A DNA stretch of 64,000 nt from assembly GCF_005116445.1 (NCBI RefSeq), contig NZ_SWBQ01000003.1:310001-374000 (forward strand), in the 5' to 3' direction. This document shows positions 11,149-19,358 of this stretch, piece by piece (position 1 is the first letter of the stretch; each line of letters opens with the position of its first letter). The stretch comes from Pedobacter frigoris (GTDB lineage Bacteria; Bacteroidota; Bacteroidia; Sphingobacteriales; Sphingobacteriaceae). The position numbers and the translations under genes are program-made. Under the pieces are notes generated by a model that saw only the letters and a program-made list of their open reading frames with translations, had not been told where the DNA came from and searched no databases.

Positions 11149-12297
11149 TTATTTATAGATGTAAACTTTTCTGCCTTGAACTCTGAATTTAACCTGACCC
11201 GATCTTTCGATCAATTTGAGTACGGAAGACAGTTTTTTGCCTCTTGAAATGTAACCGCTGGACTGGATATCGTCGGGAATGGAGCTATCATAAATTAGTT
11301 CTACGTCATACCACCTGGCAATCTTACGCATGGCCGTCCGGAAATCTACGCGGTTAAGGAAAAAGTCGCCGTTTTTCCAATCAGTAACACTTTCTATATC
11401 TGCCTCACCTACTTGAAGGGCTGTTCCGTTATTTGAGGCCTGCTGTCCGGGTTTTAAAGTTACTTTATCAGTGTTTCCTCCAGTCCGGCTAGCTCGTTTT
11501 GCAGGTGATGAAACTCGAACAGATCCTTCTAATAAGGTGGTCTTTGTTGCTCCTTCATCCGAATAGCTATTGATGTTAAAATGCGTGCCCAGTACCTCAA
11601 CTTCCTGTCCCTTGCTTTCTACCACAAAAGGGTGCGCCCTGTCTTTTGCGATCTCGAAATAAGCTTCTCCCTCAAGCTTTATACTGCGTTTTCCATTCTT
11701 TAATAATGAAGCCGAATACGTTAATTTAGAAGCCGCGTTAAGCCAGACTTTACTTTTGTCTGGCAAGGTTAAAATGTAGGTTTCTCCTTTTTCGGTAGAC
11801 AAAGTATTGATTTTATCCGAACTGCCTGCGCCTTCTTTTAGCTCGTAAATTAGCTGGCCATCTGCGGTTTTAGAGATGCTGATCCCGGCTTCATTTGCCA
11901 GTTCAACGTTGGCCTCATCAGATAACCTGATCTTTTTGCCGCTAGCTAAAGTTAAGGTAGCACTAAGTGCACCGGGAGGTATGTCGTTAGTAACTACTAC
12001 CTGATTATTTATTTCCTTCGTTTTTAGATCGTAATAGAACAATCCTGCACCGGCTATTAAAATAATAACCGCCGCTGCCACCAAACGAGGCCAAAGCTTT
12101 ACGGATTTAGATTTTTCTTTTGTTGCAAATGCTTGATCTAATGCCTGCATATCGGTTAAATAACGGCTCGTATTTTCGAATGGCACCGCCTGGTCTGCAT
12201 AATGATTATACCACGTTTCCAGCAGTAGGCGTTCCTCTGAAGTAATGGTGCCATCCCGTCGTTTAATTAATAGCTCTTTTAACGTTGACTTTTTCAT
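11149..12297 (-). CDS. FecR-family anti-sigma regulator (SusC partner)
   Basis: Second FecR-family protein, 382 aa. The cytoplasmic N-terminal domain covers about residues 1-65 (LKELLIKRRDGTITSEERLLLETW). A membrane segment lies at about 70-90 (LVAAAVIILIAGAGLFYYDL), the FecR domain at about 165-265 (YILTLPDKSKVWLNAASKL, LEGEAYFEIAKDRAHPF, VEVLGTHFNINSY), and a DUF4974 C-terminus at about 310-382. It lies 49 nt downstream of an ECF sigma gene and 200 nt upstream of a SusC gene carrying an STN domain. In this family the STN domain of a loaded receptor contacts FecR, which then frees the sigma factor. Assignment is firm. Confidence 0.92.
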   Translation of the reverse strand: MKKSTLKELLIKRRDGTITSEERLLLETWYNHYADQAVPFENTSRYLTDMQALDQAFATKEKSKSVKLWPRLVAAAVIILIAGAGLFYYDLKTKEINNQVVVTNDIPPGALSATLTLASGKKIRLSDEANVELANEAGISISKTADGQLIYELKEGAGSSDKINTLSTEKGETYILTLPDKSKVWLNAASKLTYSASLLKNGKRSIKLEGEAYFEIAKDRAHPFVVESKGQEVEVLGTHFNINSYSDEGATKTTLLEGSVRVSSPAKRASRTGGNTDKVTLKPGQQASNNGTALQVGEADIESVTDWKNGDFFLNRVDFRTAMRKIARWYDVELIYDSSIPDDIQSSGYISRGKKLSSVLKLIERSGQVKFRVQGRKVYIYK

Positions 12298-12346
12298 AAT
12301 CTTCCCTTATAAAACGTCAGACGGGCAACTCAGCCTTAGGGGTACT

Positions 12347-12925
12347 TTAAAAAAAGAAAAATATAGTTAATTTTATTTTTAACCGAAGGATTTTAATAGC
12401 TCGCTGCGCCTGTTTTTTTACGGTATGTTCGGATAAATGGAGTTTTTCGGCGATTTCCTTGTAGGAAAGCTCACCATTTCTGCTCAGTTCAAAGACTTCT
12501 CGCATCTTTTCAGGGAGGCGAGAAATTTCGGTTTGGATAATACGCGCCAATTCCTTTTCGCTAACGAGATCATCGGTAGAGGAAATGCCCGTCTCTAGCA
12601 ACCTGTCAAATGAATCCGCATATTTGATAATGACCTTTTGATGGGCAATGTAGTCCAGTATTTTATTGCGGATCGATCCGTACAGGTAATTGTCGACCGC
12701 CGCAGGAATAACCAGTATTTCACGTTTAGACCAGATAGCTGTAAATACATCCTGAACAATGTCCCTTGCCTCATCCTGATCGCCAAGCATCCGTTTGGCG
12801 TGAAAATATAGGGGTTCCTTATAACGTCTAAATAATTCTGAAAAAGCCGTATGATCTCCTGAACCGATCATTTTAATAAGATCAGTGTCTGAAAATCCCC
12901 GATATGAGCGTTCATCCAGACTCAT
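12347..12925 (-). CDS. ECF sigma factor of the SusCD operon
   Basis: ECF sigma-70 factor, 192 aa. Region 2 reads DQDEARDIVQDVFTAIWSKR (about residues 47-66). Region 4 is LSYKEIAEKLHLSEHTVKKQ (about 152-171). The C-terminus ends in a hydrophobic run (IKLTIFFFF). It is the first complete gene of the operon with FecR, SusC, SusD and thioredoxins. The start codon is 9 nt below the stop of a tesA remnant, so its promoter must lie within or above that decayed gene. This closeness suggests the operon was joined to the tesA remnant by a rearrangement. Confidence 0.92.
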   Translation of the reverse strand: MSLDERSYRGFSDTDLIKMIGSGDHTAFSELFRRYKEPLYFHAKRMLGDQDEARDIVQDVFTAIWSKREILVIPAAVDNYLYGSIRNKILDYIAHQKVIIKYADSFDRLLETGISSTDDLVSEKELARIIQTEISRLPEKMREVFELSRNGELSYKEIAEKLHLSEHTVKKQAQRAIKILRLKIKLTIFFFF

Positions 12926-12934
12926 TTGCTTTTA

Positions 12935-13195
12935 TTATCGTTCTGTAAGTTGAGGCTGCAAGTAAACCCAAACAGTCTCAGCCAAAATCTTATCCCCTGC
13001 CGCTGTCGGATAGATCCCATCTGGCTGATTTAAACTTGGCACTCCCCCCACTTTATCCAATAGAAGAGGAATTAGCATCATGTTATTCTTTTCGGCCAAT
13101 GCCGGAAACATATTTTTGAAATCGCTTGCATACGGATTACCCATATTTACGGCCAAAACCATCATATAAAACACATGTTTTCGTAACATCTCCAT
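12935..13195 (-). pseudogene. tesA: Remnant of TesA-like GDSL/SGNH esterase
   Basis: 86 aa that match only the C-terminal third of TesA-type lysophospholipase/arylesterases: the stretches FKNMFPALAEKNN, LLDKVGGVPSLNQ and DGIYPTAAGDKILAE are recognisable. The N-terminal part with the GDSL serine block and the GND block is missing. In the last catalytic motif (usually DGIHP) the histidine is replaced by tyrosine. Both facts argue for a dead gene. It faces away from a truncated ybbA-like gene, the arrangement known for tesA-ybbA in many bacteria, so this is probably the relic of an ancestral chromosomal pair. Confidence 0.8.
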
Positions 13196-13295
13196 TTTTT
13201 TAAACTCTAAAACTCAAAATAAATTTTCTTTAACAGAAACAAGAATACATTTATTTTGATTTCAAATATAGCTAAAACTTAAATACGCAAAGCCA

Positions 13296-13547
13296 TTGAA
13301 AAACATACTCGAGATAAAGCAAGTTAGCAAAACCTACCGAAGCGCTAACAACACCCTTACCGTATTAGAAGATATTAATTTAGCCATAACCAAAGGTGAA
13401 ACCGTAGCCATTACAGGTCCCTCAGGTAGCGGCAAAACCACATTGCTCGGTTTATGTGCGGGTTTAGATGGCGCAAGCGCTGGCTCTGTTGCTTTAAACG
13501 GCATTGCTTTAGCGGTTACCAACTGTTTGTTAATAATGAAATCTTGA
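13296..13547 (+). pseudogene. ybbA: Truncated ABC transporter ATPase (YbbA/LolD type)
   Basis: The first ~70 residues match an ABC ATPase of the LolD/YbbA group: ISKTYR-like start, ITKGETVAITGPSGSGKTTL with Walker A GPSGSGKT, then GLDGASAGSVALNG. Similarity ends near 13508, and the open frame closes at 13547 after unrelated codons. Signature motif, Walker B and H-loop are absent, so it cannot be active. Only a TTG start is available at 13296. The break coincides with the 3' side of a recombinase fragment read on the other strand. The divergent neighbour is a tesA relic, which supports the ybbA identity. Confidence 0.8.
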
Positions 13548-13795
13548 TAGTGGGAAGCTAATAAGCATCTACATTGTTCTAGATAGCTGTTAAGTGATTT
13601 GAGCGTTTCGTTTCTGGGTTTAGCTAACCCTTTAGATTGCTTCCAATCGCTTAGGTCTAACATTCTTTTAAGTGCTACTTCGCAACGGCTCTTGTTAACC
13701 ACAATACGAACATAGATTGCAGCCTTGCCATTTTTGCCCCGATTCATCCTTACACAAAATGAATCCCGAAAGTGTTTGTTGATCTCATCTTTCAT
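13334..13795 (-). pseudogene. Tyrosine recombinase (integrase) N-terminal fragment
   Basis: Residues 1-97 of this open frame resemble the arm-binding and SAM-like N-terminal part of Bacteroidota tyrosine recombinases: a basic beta-rich start (IYVRIVVNKSRCEVALKR), then WKQSKGLAKPRNETLKSLN and the helix ending INKQLVTAKA. From about 13508 downward the frame simply runs antisense through the ybbA fragment, so the catalytic domain (R-H-R-Y) is missing. Only 13508-13795 is real integrase sequence. It lies about 290 nt past the 3' end of tRNA-Pro, the usual place for an integrase gene of an element inserted in a tRNA. Confidence 0.75.
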
Positions 13796-14031
13796 GATTT
13801 AAATACTTACATGAATTGATATAAATCAATTAATCAAAACAGTTTGCCAGATAACTAAAAAAGTAATTCATTTTGACACAAATGAATTCAAATAATATTA
13901 GTTCAAATCTTTGAATATCAATTAGTTAAACTCTTTATGATGAACAAATATAAATATTAAATCTGTTCGCCTTATTGTTCGCATGACAGGAGGAATAGTA
14001 TGTACTGAAAAGGATTGCTTAAAAGCTAAAA

Positions 14032-14059
14032 AGCCCCTAAATAGTGATATTTAGGGGCT
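14032..14059 (-). terminator. Terminator downstream of tRNA-Pro (copy 1)
   Basis: Perfect 11-bp stem AGCCCCTAAAT around the loop AGTGAT, with A-runs and T-runs on both sides. It lies 27 nt past the 3' end of the minus-strand tRNA-Pro. A Rho-independent terminator is the natural reading. Confidence 0.85.
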
Positions 14060-14082
14060 TTTGCATCCAGATGAACTGGGAG

Positions 14083-14176
14083 GTGTCGGGGTGGCAGGAT
14101 TCGAACCTACGACCTCCTGCTCCCAAAGCAGGCGCGATACCGGGCTACGCTACACCCCGAACTGGTATCTTCTTTT
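14083..14176. repeat. 94-bp direct repeat around tRNA-Pro, copy 1
   Basis: Identical base for base to 40554-40647 and in the same orientation. It includes the whole tRNA-Pro gene, 3 nt beyond its discriminator base and 17 nt upstream of its 5' end (through ACTGGTATCTTCTTTT). Identity stops abruptly on both sides. The two copies enclose about 26.4 kb. Confidence 0.9.
14086..14159 (-). tRNA. tRNA-Pro (anticodon UGG)
   Basis: 74-nt tRNA on the minus strand. The 7-bp acceptor stem is CGGGGTG/CACCCCG with discriminator A, and CCA is not encoded. The anticodon stem CCTGC/GCAGG holds the loop TTTGGGA, anticodon TGG. The T-arm carries GGTTCGAATCC. It is identical to the copy at 40557-40630. A promoter element is seen 27 nt upstream and a terminator downstream. 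Confidence 0.97.
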
Positions 14177-14185
14177 TTGATGGTG

Positions 14186-14193
14186 CAAAGATA
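14186..14193 (-). promoter_or_regulatory. TAnnTTTG promoter element of tRNA-Pro copy 1
   Basis: On the minus strand the sequence TATCTTTG lies 27-34 nt upstream of the tRNA 5' end. It matches the Bacteroidota -7 consensus TAnnTTTG. It lies outside the repeated block, so this tRNA copy has its own promoter. Confidence 0.65.
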
Positions 14194-14278
14194 TAAAAAT
14201 CTTCATTACCTCATAAATAAATCTTCGTCATATTCAGTTAACCTCACAGAATCAACAAATTAAATTTCATTTACCTTA

Positions 14279-14860
14279 TTATCCATGAATAGCTTCCTTA
14301 TTCCCAAAACTCTGAATCAGCTCTCCTTCAAATTCAAGCCACTCTTTCCACCTCTTATCAACATCAATATCTATTGTGTATTTTCTGGCAAAATTTAGAA
14401 ATACCGTATAATGTCCAGCTTCAGAAATCATCAGGTCGTGATAAAACTTAGCCAGCTCCTGGTCTTTAATATTTTGCGACAACACACGAAAACGCTCACA
14501 ACTTCTTGCTTCAATCATTGCGGCAAATAAAAGACGGTCTATAAATGCAGAATTTCTGCTTCCGTCTCTTTTACTAAATTTTACCAGCTGCCCAACGTAA
14601 TCATCTTTTCGCTCCCGCCCGAGTGTATATCCTCTTTTCTTAATAATGTCTACCACCATCTGAAAGTGCTGCATTTCCTCAAGTGCAATAACCGTTAGTG
14701 ATTCCACCAATTCCATATGCTCTGAATTATTGGCAATAATGGTGATCGCATTCGTTGCTGCCTTTTGTTCACACCACGCATGATCAGTCAGTATCTCTTC
14801 CAAATTTGATTCAGCAATGTTTGCCCACCTCGGGTCTGTCAATAATTTCAATCCAAGCAT
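14279..14860 (-). CDS. miaE: tRNA-(ms2io6A)-hydroxylase, MiaE-like
   Basis: Ferritin-like di-iron monooxygenase, 193 aa. MiaE hydroxylates the isopentenyl group of 2-methylthio-N6-isopentenyladenosine at position 37 of tRNAs that read UNN codons. The di-iron ligand pattern is visible: Glu31 in WCEQKA, Glu62/His65 in LEEMQHF, a Glu in IEARSCERF (about 117) and Glu/His in SEAGHYTVF (about 146-149). Start ATG at 14860 gives the normal N-terminus. It lies between tRNA-Pro and the xylose operon terminator and is probably a single-gene transcript. Assignment by motif is good; in vivo activity was not assessed. Confidence 0.88.
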   Translation of the reverse strand: MLGLKLLTDPRWANIAESNLEEILTDHAWCEQKAATNAITIIANNSEHMELVESLTVIALEEMQHFQMVVDIIKKRGYTLGRERKDDYVGQLVKFSKRDGSRNSAFIDRLLFAAMIEARSCERFRVLSQNIKDQELAKFYHDLMISEAGHYTVFLNFARKYTIDIDVDKRWKEWLEFEGELIQSFGNKEAIHG

Positions 14861-14923
14861 AATAGATAATATCTCTTTCTCCCAAAATTAGGAAAGATTT
14901 GATACTTAACACCGCGCAAAAGT

Positions 14924-14959
14924 AAAAAGCCTTTAAATCAAATGATCTAAAGGCTTTTT
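14924..14959 (-). terminator. Terminator of the xylose operon
   Basis: A 12-bp perfect stem AAAAAGCCTTTA/TAAAGGCTTTTT with a 12-nt loop, 20 nt past the stop of the Na+/sugar symporter gene. T-runs lie on both sides. It separates the xylose operon from the miaE-like gene on the same strand. Confidence 0.88.
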
Positions 14960-14978
14960 ATCTCAACGAATCTCTTGC

Positions 14979-16667
14979 CTACCAATAAATAGTGTATAAA
15001 GCGATCAGCAATCCACATATAATGAGTGCCCCTACTGTAAAGCTTCTGTTCGTTTTAAACATTCCGCTATCAATATCCAGCCCTTTTGCAACAACCCCCC
15101 TTTTGGTTTCAAAAACACTAATCAGGTACATAACCACCATACATATCAGAAAAACAAATCCCATACGGTCCAGAAAAGGAATTTCATATAGCATGGAGCC
15201 ATCTTTTTGCTCAACCAGCTTTGAAAATCCGGAGGCGCTCAGGAATTGGAGATCGACAACAAAAGGCATGAACTTTAATAGAACTGAGAGTGCAAAGCCT
15301 CCTACAGTCGCAAATAAAGCTGCATTAGAGGTCGTTTTCTTCCAGAAGAAGCCTAGTATAAACATCGCGAAGATACCCGGTGAGAAAAAGCCGGTATATT
15401 CCTGTATAAACTGAAACCCTCCTTTTTTATCAATACCCAGCAATGGAGCAATCAAAATGGCGATCAGCATAGACAACACAACAGCCCATCTCCCTATAAA
15501 CACCTGTTTGTCTTCATGTGCATCTTTGTTGATGACCTTCTTGTAAATATCGAGCGTAAATATCGTTGCAATACTATTTGCTTTACCGGCAAGTGAAGCC
15601 ACGACTGCCGCCGTAAGTGCCGCAAAAGACAATCCTTTTAAACCGGTTGGCAAAAGGTTCAGTAATACGGGATAAGCTGTATCCGGCACTACTTCACCAC
15701 CCTGACTCATGCTGGTCTTGAAATCACCATAACCTTCCTTATAGAGTACATAAGCTGCAATACCGGGCAAGACAACAATAACTGGCATTAATAATTTAAG
15801 AAAGGCTGCAAAAAGAATTCCCGAACGGGCAGTTTTAAGATCTGCTCCCAGTGCTCTTTGGGTAATGTACTGATTACAGCCCCAATAATTCAGGTTCACA
15901 ATCCACATTCCACCTATCAATACTGTAAGTCCGGGCAAATCCAGGTAATTCTCATTGTCTTTCTTTAAGATCATGTGAAAATGTTCTTCTGCTTGCGTAG
16001 TCAATAGTTTAAAACCTTTCAATACCCCGCTCGAACCAAAATGCGTAGCAACCAGGTCTAATGCCAGGTAAGTGGTCGCCAATCCACCCAATATCAAGAA
16101 AAACACTTGTATCACATCTGTATACCCAATCACCTTCATTCCCCCAAGTGTAATAATGATGGCAAAAATGGCCAGTATATACATACATGCAGTCAAATTA
16201 ATTCCTGATATGCTGTGTATCGCCAACGCACCGAGGTAAAGGATTGAGGTCAGGTTTACTACCACATACAGCAACAACCAGAATACCGCCATGATCATGG
16301 CCACGGTACTGTTGTACCTCTGATGCAAAAACTGTGGCATCGTATAGATCTTATTCTTCAGATATACCGGAATAAAGAATATAGCCACAATAAGCAATGT
16401 GGCCGCAGCCATCCATTCATAGGTAGCAATGGCCAGTCCCATTTTAAAACCCGAACCACTCATGCCGATAAATTGCTCAGCAGAAATATTGGAGGCAATT
16501 AAAGATGCGCCAATTGCCCACCAGGTAAGCGAATCTTTCGCCAGAAAGAAATCTTTAGAATTCTCCTTATGTGCTCTTTTTTGGCGGTATACCCACCAGC
16601 CATAAAAAGCAACGATCAGGAAATAAATCAGAAATACTGCGTAATCAAGTGTTCCAAGTGTTTTCAT
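14979..16667 (-). CDS. Sodium/sugar symporter (SSS/SGLT family), likely xylose
   Basis: Inner-membrane Na+:solute symporter, 562 aa, with about 14 hydrophobic segments. The SSS signature region around GASLIASNISAEQFIGMSGSG (residues about 52-72) and the GGLATTYLALDLVATHFG stretch are characteristic of SGLT-like sugar carriers, which share the vSGLT fold. It is the last gene of the operon xylB-MFS-xylA-symporter, 21 nt below xylA. Context makes D-xylose the likely substrate, but the family also carries glucose, galactose and inositol. The C-terminal hydrophobic helix ends at the stop before a strong terminator. Confidence 0.88.
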   Translation of the reverse strand: MKTLGTLDYAVFLIYFLIVAFYGWWVYRQKRAHKENSKDFFLAKDSLTWWAIGASLIASNISAEQFIGMSGSGFKMGLAIATYEWMAAATLLIVAIFFIPVYLKNKIYTMPQFLHQRYNSTVAMIMAVFWLLLYVVVNLTSILYLGALAIHSISGINLTACMYILAIFAIIITLGGMKVIGYTDVIQVFFLILGGLATTYLALDLVATHFGSSGVLKGFKLLTTQAEEHFHMILKKDNENYLDLPGLTVLIGGMWIVNLNYWGCNQYITQRALGADLKTARSGILFAAFLKLLMPVIVVLPGIAAYVLYKEGYGDFKTSMSQGGEVVPDTAYPVLLNLLPTGLKGLSFAALTAAVVASLAGKANSIATIFTLDIYKKVINKDAHEDKQVFIGRWAVVLSMLIAILIAPLLGIDKKGGFQFIQEYTGFFSPGIFAMFILGFFWKKTTSNAALFATVGGFALSVLLKFMPFVVDLQFLSASGFSKLVEQKDGSMLYEIPFLDRMGFVFLICMVVMYLISVFETKRGVVAKGLDIDSGMFKTNRSFTVGALIICGLLIALYTIYW

Positions 16668-16688
16668 AAAACCCTATTGAGTGTCCAA

Positions 16689-18017
16689 TTAAATATATCT
16701 GTTGATCAGGTTTTCTAAATATTCCTGTCTTCCGCTTCTTGTCTCAGGTTCGCCATGCTGTACCGCATATTCACGAAGGTCTTCCAGACTCAGCTTTCCT
16801 TCTTCAAATTCCTTTCCTTTGCCGCTGTCATAAGATGCATACCTTTCCGTCCTTACCTTTTTATATTCAGAATCCTCAAGAATTTGATGGGCTATGATCA
16901 GCGCACGTGCAAACATATCCATCCCGCCTATGTGGGCGTAGAACAGATCAGCCGGATCAGTAGAATTTCTGCGTATCTTCGCATCAAAATTAATCCCGCC
17001 TCCCTGCAAACCACCACTTCCGTGAATGATCAGCATAGACTCTACAATCTCATTGATGTTGTTTGGAAATTGATCGGTATCCCATCCATTTTGATAATCG
17101 CCCCTGTTTGCATCTATAGAGCCCAGCATTCCGGCATCTGCCGCCACCTGAAGCTCATGCTGGAAAGTATGCCCTGCAAGTGTAGCATGGTTTACTTCCA
17201 GATTCAGTTTAAAATCATTCAGCAGGTCGTATTTCTGAAGAAAACCAAGTACCGTTGCCGAATCATAATCATACTGATGTTTTGTAGGCTCACAAGGTTT
17301 AGGCTCGATAAAAAACATTCCTTTGAAACCATTCTTACGGGCATAATCTTTCGCTGTATGCAGAAATCTGGCCAAGTGCTCTTGTTCACGTTTCATGTCG
17401 GTATTTAGCAGCGACATATAGCCTTCTCTCCCGCCCCAGAAAACATAATTCTCTCCTCCAAGTTGGATCGTTGCATCCAGAGCTGTCTTTACCTGTGCGG
17501 CACCATGTGTCAGTACATGAAAATCAGGGTTTGTCGCGGCACCATTCATATATCGTCTGTGCGAAAACAAATTGGCTGTGCCCCACAACAACTTTACACC
17601 TGTCTCCTGCTGTTTTGCCTTAGCATAATCCACCATAGCCTGCATCCTTCGCTCATTCTCCTTAATGTCATTGCCATGGTCTACTACATCGGTATCATGA
17701 AAGCAGTAATAAGGAATGTCCATCTTAGTCAGGAATTCAAACGCTGCATCCATCTTGTCCTTTGCGCGTCCTATAGGATCATCTTTGACATCCCATGGAA
17801 AAATATGTGTCGCACCGCCAAATGGATCTCCCCCATTTCCACAGAAGGAATGCCAGTATGCACCGGCAAAACGCAGGTGGTCTTTTAAAGTCTTTCCTCC
17901 GATTACCCTTTCAGGATCATACCATCTAAATGCCAATGGATTGTCGGTTCCCAGACCTTCAAATTTAATCTCTCCGATCCCTTTAAAATATTCTTTTTCA
18001 GCAGTAATTTTTGTCAT
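16689..18017 (-). CDS. xylA: Xylose isomerase
   Basis: Converts D-xylose to D-xylulose; 442 aa, the length of class II enzymes. Catalytic motifs are intact: FHDTD with His107 and Asp110, the metal-site region [15 protein letters not shown] (about 193-207), the FFIEPKP segment (Glu near 238, lysine in the same motif), [14 protein letters not shown] (about 273-286) and the metal-binding carboxylates in [20 protein letters not shown]. The N-terminal [13 protein letters not shown] is typical. It is preceded by the MFS gene (28 nt gap) and followed by the symporter. Repression by the divergent LacI regulator is likely. Confidence 0.97.
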   Translation of the reverse strand: MTKITAEKEYFKGIGEIKFEGLGTDNPLAFRWYDPERVIGGKTLKDHLRFAGAYWHSFCGNGGDPFGGATHIFPWDVKDDPIGRAKDKMDAAFEFLTKMDIPYYCFHDTDVVDHGNDIKENERRMQAMVDYAKAKQQETGVKLLWGTANLFSHRRYMNGAATNPDFHVLTHGAAQVKTALDATIQLGGENYVFWGGREGYMSLLNTDMKREQEHLARFLHTAKDYARKNGFKGMFFIEPKPCEPTKHQYDYDSATVLGFLQKYDLLNDFKLNLEVNHATLAGHTFQHELQVAADAGMLGSIDANRGDYQNGWDTDQFPNNINEIVESMLIIHGSGGLQGGGINFDAKIRRNSTDPADLFYAHIGGMDMFARALIIAHQILEDSEYKKVRTERYASYDSGKGKEFEEGKLSLEDLREYAVQHGEPETRSGRQEYLENLINRYI

Positions 18018-18044
18018 CTGATGTGGTATTTTTTGTTCAATAGA

Positions 18045-19313
18045 TTAGTTAATAACTTGTTTGGCTTTTCTCGAGCGCATATAGACCACCAATCCGCCGA
18101 AAGCAGCGATTAATATCAATGGCAAAATTAATGTCACTTGTAAGACTTCCGGACCGGCGAGATTTTTGGCTGCATCTAAAGCTGTGGCTTCGGCAGATCC
18201 TCCTGCCGAAGCAGTATAGGCTCCCAGATCAGCCCCTGCGGGCAGGTGCTTAACGATCAGTCCGTCATAATATCCTCCCATAAACATGGTAAAAACAGAT
18301 ACCGCAAACATACCCGCGCCACCCATCAGGTTTAAGCCCAGTGCGCCCGACTGCGGAATATTTTCAGCCACAAACCCAATCATCGTAGGCCAGAAATAAC
18401 AAACGCCAATACCAAAAATGACTGCGGCAAAGAAGATAGAATTGCCTGTAAATGTACTGAGCATGTACAAACCGGCGGCAGAGAATATAGCCGAAAACAG
18501 CAGCACTCCTGCCGGTGCCAGCTTTTTTACAATTGGTTTTGCAAAAGCACGGCCCAAAACCTGCATACCAGCTGTAAGTGTAACTAGTAAAATGGCATTT
18601 TCAGTCACGTTTTTCAACAGCAAACTGATCCACTGACCGGTAAATAATTCTGTGATCCCGGTCATGAACATACACAGTACCATAAACAGGAACAATGGGG
18701 ATACTACTGCTTTATACATGTCCCCGCTGGAGAAACCCGATGAAACCCTTTCGGTAACCGGAAATTCCAGTTTTGAAAAAAGAAAACCATAGATCAGCGT
18801 CGGGATAAGCATCAATGCCACCTGCACCTGCCAGCCAATCCCCAGGTGTATCAGTAGGGTGACCAATAAAGTTCCTATTACAATACCGCCCGGAAACCAA
18901 AGGTGAAAATAGTTAAGTCTGGTGGTTTTATCATCTGGATATAAAGTAGCCACAAGTGGATTACACGCTGCTTCAACTGTACCGTTAGCGATACCGATCA
19001 GTAAAGTAGAGAAAAACAAAGTCCAGTATCCCGTTGCGAAGATCGTCAGTGCAATACCAGCCAGGTGGAATACGAACGCCATGACCAGCAACCGCTTCAT
19101 TCCTATAACGTCAACAATAAAACCGCCGATGATTACAGCAAGCGGAAAGCCCCAAAAGGCTGTGGCAGTAATGGTACCCAACTGGGTAGCACTCAATTGA
19201 AAGTCGGTACCCAGTTGTCCCATAATTCCGGCACGGATACCAAAGGAAAGTGAGGTGACCAATAAGGCCAGACAACTGGCCCAGAATAGCTTAGAGGTTT
19301 GAATATTAGGCAT
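18045..19313 (-). CDS. MFS permease in the xylose operon
   Basis: Major facilitator protein, 422 aa, with 12 predicted membrane segments. The loop 2-3 motif is degenerate (GGFIVDVIGMKRLL), as in FucP/NAG-type sugar MFS proteins. It lies between xylB and xylA with gaps of 45 and 27 nt, clearly in the operon. An extended loop before the last helix is Ala/Gly-rich (AGADLGAYTASAGGSAEATA). The substrate is probably a pentose or pentoside, possibly complementary to the Na+ symporter; sequence alone does not decide. Confidence 0.82.
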   Translation of the reverse strand: MPNIQTSKLFWASCLALLVTSLSFGIRAGIMGQLGTDFQLSATQLGTITATAFWGFPLAVIIGGFIVDVIGMKRLLVMAFVFHLAGIALTIFATGYWTLFFSTLLIGIANGTVEAACNPLVATLYPDDKTTRLNYFHLWFPGGIVIGTLLVTLLIHLGIGWQVQVALMLIPTLIYGFLFSKLEFPVTERVSSGFSSGDMYKAVVSPLFLFMVLCMFMTGITELFTGQWISLLLKNVTENAILLVTLTAGMQVLGRAFAKPIVKKLAPAGVLLFSAIFSAAGLYMLSTFTGNSIFFAAVIFGIGVCYFWPTMIGFVAENIPQSGALGLNLMGGAGMFAVSVFTMFMGGYYDGLIVKHLPAGADLGAYTASAGGSAEATALDAAKNLAGPEVLQVTLILPLILIAAFGGLVVYMRSRKAKQVIN

Positions 19314-19358
19314 ATATTTGGTTTTTAGTTTAGTTCGTATTGTTGTGGTTTAGGTATG

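Noticed and set aside
12347..12400. Phe-rich C-terminus of the ECF sigma factor considered as a frameshift
   Set aside because: Region 4 is complete before it, and a short hydrophobic tail is compatible with a natural end.
14279..14860. MiaE-like gene considered as cargo of the tRNA-Pro element
   Set aside because: It is a tRNA-modification housekeeping type gene in ordinary form; nearness to a tRNA alone is not evidence of mobility.
16755..18021. Several plus-strand open frames inside xylA
   Set aside because: They lie fully antisense to a well-supported xylose isomerase and read as Cys/His-rich nonsense.
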